Below, piece by piece: positions 58,970-64,000 of a stretch of 64,000 bases of DNA (positions within the stretch are counted from its first letter, which is position 1; every line of letters starts with the position of its first letter). The notes beneath the pieces were generated by a model. It did not search any database, was not told where the DNA came from, and saw nothing but the letters and a program-made list of their open reading frames with translations. The position numbers and the translations under genes are program-made. Source of the stretch: Hippophae tibetana (lineage: Eukaryota > Streptophyta > Magnoliopsida > Rosales > Elaeagnaceae); NCBI GenBank assembly GCA_037013495.1, contig CM072802.1, positions 60,035,275-60,099,274 on the forward strand, in the 5' to 3' direction.

Positions 58970-59850
58970 TATTTCTTAAATTTCCTATCCACCTTAATTT
59001 TCATATGGACCATGTCCTCCATCTCCACATAATGATGAAGTTCTACAATGTTGGAAATGTTCGGATTCAACCCACTAAGAAAGATATCCATGGTGGCTTC
59101 TCTATCTTCCTCCATATTAGCTCTTACCATCACCAATTCCATTTCCTTACAGTACTTATCAATGGACTTATATCCTTGAGTCAATCTTTGTAGGCGTTGG
59201 TGTAACTTTTTATGGTAATAGCTAGGCACAAACCTATTCCTCATGATGGCCTTCATGTCCTCCCAATTATCTATGGGCCTTTCATGGTTTCTCTTCCTAC
59301 TAATGACCAATTGATCCCACCAATTTAATGCATAGTCCAAAAACTCAATTATAGCAAGTTTTACTTTTTTTCTCTGTGGAGTAATTGTGGAACTCAAAAA
59401 TGTGCTCCACCTTCTTCTCCCATTCCAAATACAACTTCGGGTCATTCTTTCCTTGGAATTGTGGTATCTTCATTTTTATACTACTTGGATCTCTATCAAC
59501 TCCATCTTGGGCCCTAGGTAGGGGTCTCCACATACCTCCTCTATACCCATTTCTTCCTCTTCTAGGCATTCTTCCTTCTTCTTCCTCTAATTCTTCTTCC
59601 CAATCTTCTTCCTCTAATTCATCTTCCTCTAATTCTTCTTCCTCTATATCATTCCCAATATGAGCTTGCCTATTAACCCTCTTAACATTGGGTAGAGGTG
59701 TTTCTTGTTGTAAATCTGCTAAGGAATTTTCTTGCCTTTCCAATATTTCATTCATATCGACCATCAAGTTGTTTATCCTCTCAAAAGATCATTGCAACAC
59801 CCTCATCATGAACATCATATCTGAATTTCCTTCAGGACTACCCATGTTAG
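58970..59850 (-). mobile_element. Gypsy gag region
   Basis: Shows a Glu-rich acidic tract (about 59575-59660), R-R-G-R-N-G-Y-R-G-G, then K-M-K-I-P-Q-F-Q-G-K-N-D-P, Y-L-E-W-E-K-K-V and W-W-D-Q-L, ending with L-H-H-Y-V-E-M-E-D-M-V-H: the standard plant chromovirus gag layout. The acidic tract makes a serine-rich shadow frame on the + strand. Part of the fossil element. Confidence 0.75.
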
Positions 59851-60460
59851 ACATTTTTGTAATTCTACACAACAAGAGGTTAGTGTAATAAAATAGAACT
59901 AATATAAATTCACTCAATAGCTCACGTGTTTAGCACTCGGATTGATCGCTCAAACCATCTTATATAGCTCCTAATAAAAGCAACCAAATCCAAGAATTCT
60001 AAATAATATTTAGAATTATCAAACACCCAAAAAGGTAGTTCACAATATCTCACTTGTTAAAGCACAAATGAAACTCACTAGAATAATTAAGCACAAGGGA
60101 AATCAAAAGATTAACAATTTCCTCAAAGACACACAATTAGGAATTTATAATAATAGGGTAAAGTTCTTGAAACTATGAGTTCAAACACTCACTAGAAATT
60201 AGCATAAGTACTTTGGCCTCTTTTCGTTGTCTTTCTTTTTCTTTTCTTTTTTTAATAAATTTTGGCCACTCCTTATTTGTTTTTTATCTAATATGCTAAT
60301 AATTCAATAGTAAATCAATACAATACCTTCAATATGTGTTTGATGAATTTTTTTACGATACACAAAATAGCACATAAATTATGACAAAAAGGGAAAATGA
60401 AATTTTTGCAAGAACTACCACAAAAATACTATGAAATTGCTAAAAATAACAAATACTACA

Positions 60461-60620
60461 GAATATGCAAGGAAAAATGCAGAATAGTTTTAGAAATAGC
60501 AGAATTTGCAAGGAAAATGCAGAATGGTTTCAAAAATAATAGAATTTGCAAGGAAAAGGTAGAATAGTTTCAGAAACTGCTGAAAAGTTTTTAGACACAA
60601 CAGAATATGCAAGGAAAATG
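60461..60620. repeat. Minisatellite of about 40 bp units
   Basis: The unit GAAT(A/T)TGCAAGGAAAA(A)(T/G)G(C/T) plus AGAAT(A/G)GTTT begins at 60461, 60502, 60542 and 60603. It lies between the recognised gag leader and the right LTR of the gypsy element, so it belongs to the element's leader or LTR edge. Confidence 0.65.
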
Positions 60621-60689
60621 CAAAAAAAAAACGTGGAAACAAAGAAGAACAATATTTTTAGGGTTTGAAAAATAAATTTCAGCAAGAAC

Positions 60690-61463
60690 ACAAAGAGGTG
60701 TTATTTCCATGATAAGTCTAGCATAAATGACACCCTAACAAGTATGGATATTACTCACCACAAATGCTTGGATGCTAAACTACCCCACAAAGGTTTCCAA
60801 TCCCTTGATAAGTTTCTTAAAGAGGAATAAAGAGTATGAATGAACTCTCAAATGATCTAAAAAATCAAATTTCATTCAAAATGTGAATTCCCTACAGCTG
60901 AGCTACTCTTAAGTATTTATAGGATACAAATAAACCTTAAAATCTACTACATCATAACCCTTGATCTCATCCAAGGATTGAAAATAAAAATAGCCAAAAA
61001 GCACAAAAGGTGGCACAAAATATGGATAAAAAATGGGGCAGTTGAGTACAAAGGAATCCTATGAAAATATTATATCTTAACCCTTGATTTCTTCCAAGGG
61101 CTGAAAAGAAAGCTGTCCAAAAATCAGTCCAAATGAACAGAAAAACATGGAGAAAATATGGGGAAACTGAGTACAAATTAATCCAAAGAAAATATTACAT
61201 CTTAACCCTTGATTTCATCCAAGGGCAGAAAAGAAAGCTGCCCAAAATCAGTCCAAATGGCACAACAATATGCCTAGTTTTCTATTGCCAATTTTGCCTT
61301 AATTTCCATGCAAGGCTTGTCCCAATCCTTGTACTCCCAATTTGGGTCCCCTTGGTTATACATGACCTCTTGAATGATCCTATTTGAAGCCTCTTCGAGT
61401 TGTGTTCTCTTAGACCTTGTCATTAGTCCACTTGGAATTGGTAGGGCTCGATGATTCTCATTA
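60690..61463 (-). repeat. 5' LTR of the gypsy element
   Basis: Aligns with 54540-55302. The outer end is fixed by the AACCA target duplication at 61464-61468. A block with 'cccttgat(c/t)tc(a/t)tccaagg' recurs three times inside (about 60958, 61080 and 61205), also seen in the left LTR, so the LTR itself contains a short internal repeat series of roughly 120-base steps. Confidence 0.75.
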
Positions 61464-61468
61464 AACCA

Positions 61469-63190
61469 ACACCACATTTGTCTCCAACGTCTTTGTACTA
61501 AAGAGAATTTTATTTAACATCTTCGAACTAATCAGAATCATTTTGACAGTGGAGGTAGAGTGAGCTAGTTCCTTCTCACTAACACTATTATTGTCTTTCA
61601 AATTTTTAATCAACTCTTCCTTTTCATTAAGTAATTTTTCAAGATACGTTGTAGAATTGTTCAAAACCCCAACTTTCTCATTTAATTGTTCAACCTATTT
61701 TTGATATGTGAGTGTGTCAGATATTCATTTGCACTCTTAAGAACTATAATTTTCTTCTTCAAATTTTCAATCTCGGTACTCTAATAAGAAAAGGGATCAT
61801 AACTAACAAATAGCCACATAGTTTTTCTTGAAGTAGGAACCTTTAAATATTCCTCAAGCATTTTTAACTTCCTCATAATTTGCATTAAATATTATCAATA
61901 AATCATCATATCTCGTTTGAATAACCTTTCACCTTCTTGCTAGATCATGTTGTTTTCCACCCATAGAGGGCTTTCTTTTCTCTAGAGTTTTCTTTAGGGT
62001 GGTGATCTTGAGTTCTTTTTCACCAAGGCTTTCCATAGCCTTTCTTTTATTCTTTTTAGACTTGATATGCTCTAACAAGATAGCATTGTAGGAATCAAGT
62101 AATTCAATTTACCCATCTTTTAATTATCAATAGCGACCTCTTAATCATCCAAGACAACAATCAGAGGATCAACGACAATATTAGAAGCAATAAAGGTCAA
62201 AACATTCATGTCGTCCTCATTATCACCACTGATATTATTTGAAATAGTAACATCAACATTCATTTCAAGCTTATTCATGTGTTTTTTTTAGAAAGAAATT
62301 GGAAGCAACATGTCCTGGCTTCCCACATTCGAAGCATTTGATATCATTTAAGCGACCTATATTAGGTTTCTCAGATTCTTGATCTAAGTTATCATCAATT
62401 TTAATTGGCTTTGAGCTTCTAGATCTCAAGCATTATTTTCCAGCACCTCCAAAGAAGGATTTTGTCTTCCTAAAAATTTGGTATATCTCTAGGCAAGAAA
62501 TGCCAATTCCTCTTCATTAGAATTAGACTCATCTTCACCCACAACTAGTGCATGTTAATCTTTATTGGTACCATTATCTTTAGTTGTCTTTAGAGCCAAG
62601 ATATTTTCCTTTTCTGAAGCAAATTATTCATGTCTCGATAATAGGTGGTGTAGTTTAAAGACTTGTAGGTCACCGAATAACTCATTTACCTCTCCAAGCT
62701 TATACATAGATTCAATTATTATGACTTTGGCATGAAACCTGTAAAGTAGACTAGAAATAATCTTCTCAATTTGTTTTTCTTCATTAATCGATCTACCCAT
62801 ATTGTATGACAATATTTGAGAATGGAGCATAGAACTTGTCAAATGTCTCATCCTCTTATATGATATAGAGTGTTTAACTTTAAAATTCTAGATCTTTTTA
62901 TTGCTAAAGTACCTTCATGAGTAGTCTTCAAAATGTCCCATCCTTGCTTTAAAGAAGTACAACTCTGAATTCTTCTAAACTCATTAGGCATCAAAGACCT
63001 GATAATTACATATAAACCCTTACTATTCCATTTGCACTCCTTGCTTTCTTCCTTCATCCATTCAATCATTGCTTTAGGAATCACCAAATTATTAGGTATG
63101 TTTTTAATTGGATAAGTCTAGCCATTTTCAACAAGAAACCTAACATGATCACCTTAGGACCACAAAAAAGCCATCATTTATGATTTCCAT
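61469..63190 (-). mobile_element. SIRE-like copia gag, part right of the gypsy insertion
   Basis: Minus-strand sequence resembling the gag of the element at 1761-10393: M-P-N-E-F-R-R-I then L-K-Q-G-W-D-I-L-K-T-T-H-E-G-T near 62880-63000, a zinc knuckle (C-F-E-C-G-K-P-G-H) near 62308-62335, then a Glu/Lys/Leu-rich stretch near 61500-61700. Fossil; part of an element that runs off the right edge. Confidence 0.7.
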
Positions 63191-63351
63191 TAGGCAGATT
63201 TCAACCTATCGAAAAGTGGAGGTTTACCTACATTACCTCATTCTCCTCACTTCATTAGAGAGAATGTATATGTGGAAAAGTGAGTTAACAATATCAACAC
63301 ATGAACGGTTAAGCCTAAAATGGTACACTCATCCTGATACTAATTAAAAAA

Positions 63352-64000
63352 GTCCATGACTCGATAAACGAACAGAGTAAAGAGATACAGACTCCTAAAG
63401 ACTTGACCCTAATTTTCACAAAAAAGGAAATAAACACTTGTACAAATCACACAGCAGAATCACAAATAGTATAATATCAAAAAATAGATAAATTGAATAA
63501 TATATATTATATATCAAAGCAGAAAGCTAGTAAACAACAAATGTTTTCTAATCGGAATTTATGCTTCGATATATTGAGACATATACATAAGAAACTCATA
63601 TTATACTAGCTCAATTAGAGATTATGTATAACATATGATATAATGAGGTAAACCCCATATAGAGACCGTATCTATATGGTAACATTCTCGGGTTGTTTAA
63701 GACAACCACTCAGTAGCAAATAATTTACTAAACAGTAAACAAGTTATAACACTAATATATAGTATAACCAATATTACCTCTATCGCTCATGTCCTCCTTC
63801 CAAATTTCCTACTACTACTCTTCACTTGCTTCTTCTATAACTATTTAGTTCAACACTCGAACTCGACTATCCTCCACAGCCAACATTATGGTGTGTGTAA
63901 ACATGCTTGCGTACAAAGTATACCTAACTATATGTGTGTGTGAATTACTAATTCGTAGTAACCAACATTACATAGAGTAAGACAAATACAATAAGTAAAA
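63352..64000 (-). repeat. 5' LTR of the minus-strand SIRE-like element (runs off the window)
   Basis: Matches 44926-46056 in the same orientation, for example AAATAAACACTT(G/A)TACAAAT(C/T)ACACA, GAGACATATA and CATATAGAGACCGTATCTATATGGTAACAT. A diverged TAGTATCAGGATGAG on the minus strand just left of it (about 63331-63345) fits the initiator-Met type primer site. The outer end lies beyond the window. Confidence 0.7.

Larger units (their letters stand above)
54422..61463 (-). mobile_element. Chromovirus-like Ty3/gypsy element nested in a copia element
   Basis: A near-complete minus-strand gypsy element of 7.04 kb inserted in SIRE-like copia gag. AACCA stands on both sides (54417-54421 and 61464-61468), a clean five-base target duplication. 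In element order: 5' LTR (right), leader, gag (about 59850-58970), protease region (58720-58070), RT and RNase H (about 57660-56400), integrase (56290-55628), a purine tract (about 55318-55303) and the 3' LTR. The two LTRs differ at very roughly one base in 12-15 by eye, so the insertion is some millions of years old. The coding part has a handful of breaks. The clade within the chromoviruses is not settled, and I do not see a clear chromodomain. Confidence 0.8.

Noticed and set aside
59385-59663. Serine-rich frame on the + strand
   Set aside because: Shadow of the acidic Glu-rich tract of gypsy gag on the other strand.

Overview
This window looks like nuclear DNA of a flowering plant, probably a eudicot. 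It is very AT-rich and dominated by old LTR retrotransposons of standard plant lineages: Ty1/copia SIRE-like and Tork-like, Ty3/gypsy chromovirus-like and Tat-like. It also holds a fossil plant pararetrovirus, small inverted-repeat DNA elements and one plant-type papain-family cysteine protease gene with an intron. No bacterial-style operons, CRISPR arrays or rRNA genes are visible. I cannot name the species.

Layout. 1-530: scraps of a Tat-type gypsy element. 530-1760: AT-rich, no gene seen. 1761-10393: a SIRE-like copia element with both LTRs, + strand, old and broken. 10473-11665 and 14287-15447: two LTR-like arms of another family facing each other in inverted orientation, around a spacer that holds a (TA)n tract and another SIRE-type LTR fragment. 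About 15.5-18.7 kb: a decayed chromovirus-like gypsy element, + strand. About 18.8-24.2 kb: remains of a Tat-type gypsy element with a degenerate triple repeat and an LTR. About 25.1-31.07 kb: an endogenous pararetrovirus (Caulimoviridae) fossil on the minus strand. 31.2-31.6 kb: a long-TIR MITE. 32349-32419: a decayed plastid-type trnG. 32.7-34.07 kb: the 3' end of another SIRE-like element.

34646-36601 (minus) is the only convincing host protein gene: a two-exon cysteine protease of 348 residues with the catalytic Cys, His and Asn present. A small inverted-repeat element lies in its intron. Its upstream region is bounded about 0.5 kb away by the 3' LTR of a copia element in the same orientation (37108-44255), which itself holds a Tat-type solo LTR.

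44.3-64 kb is a nest. A SIRE-like copia element on the minus strand (5' LTR running off the right edge, 3' LTR at 44926-46056) was invaded by a chromovirus-like gypsy element (54422-61463) flanked by the five-base repeat AACCA, and a Tat-type element (LTR 52063-53899) abuts or interrupts it too. At its left edge a MITE plus the adjoining LTR border occurs twice in tandem.

Together the picture is repeat-rich intergenic DNA built by successive insertions around one surviving gene. The signals most worth following are the protease with unusual residues at its active-site loop, its LTR-bounded promoter, the plastid tRNA relic whose anticodon has drifted from GCC to GTT, the pararetrovirus fossil and the duplicated MITE-LTR junction. 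I did not find a clearly new biological system.
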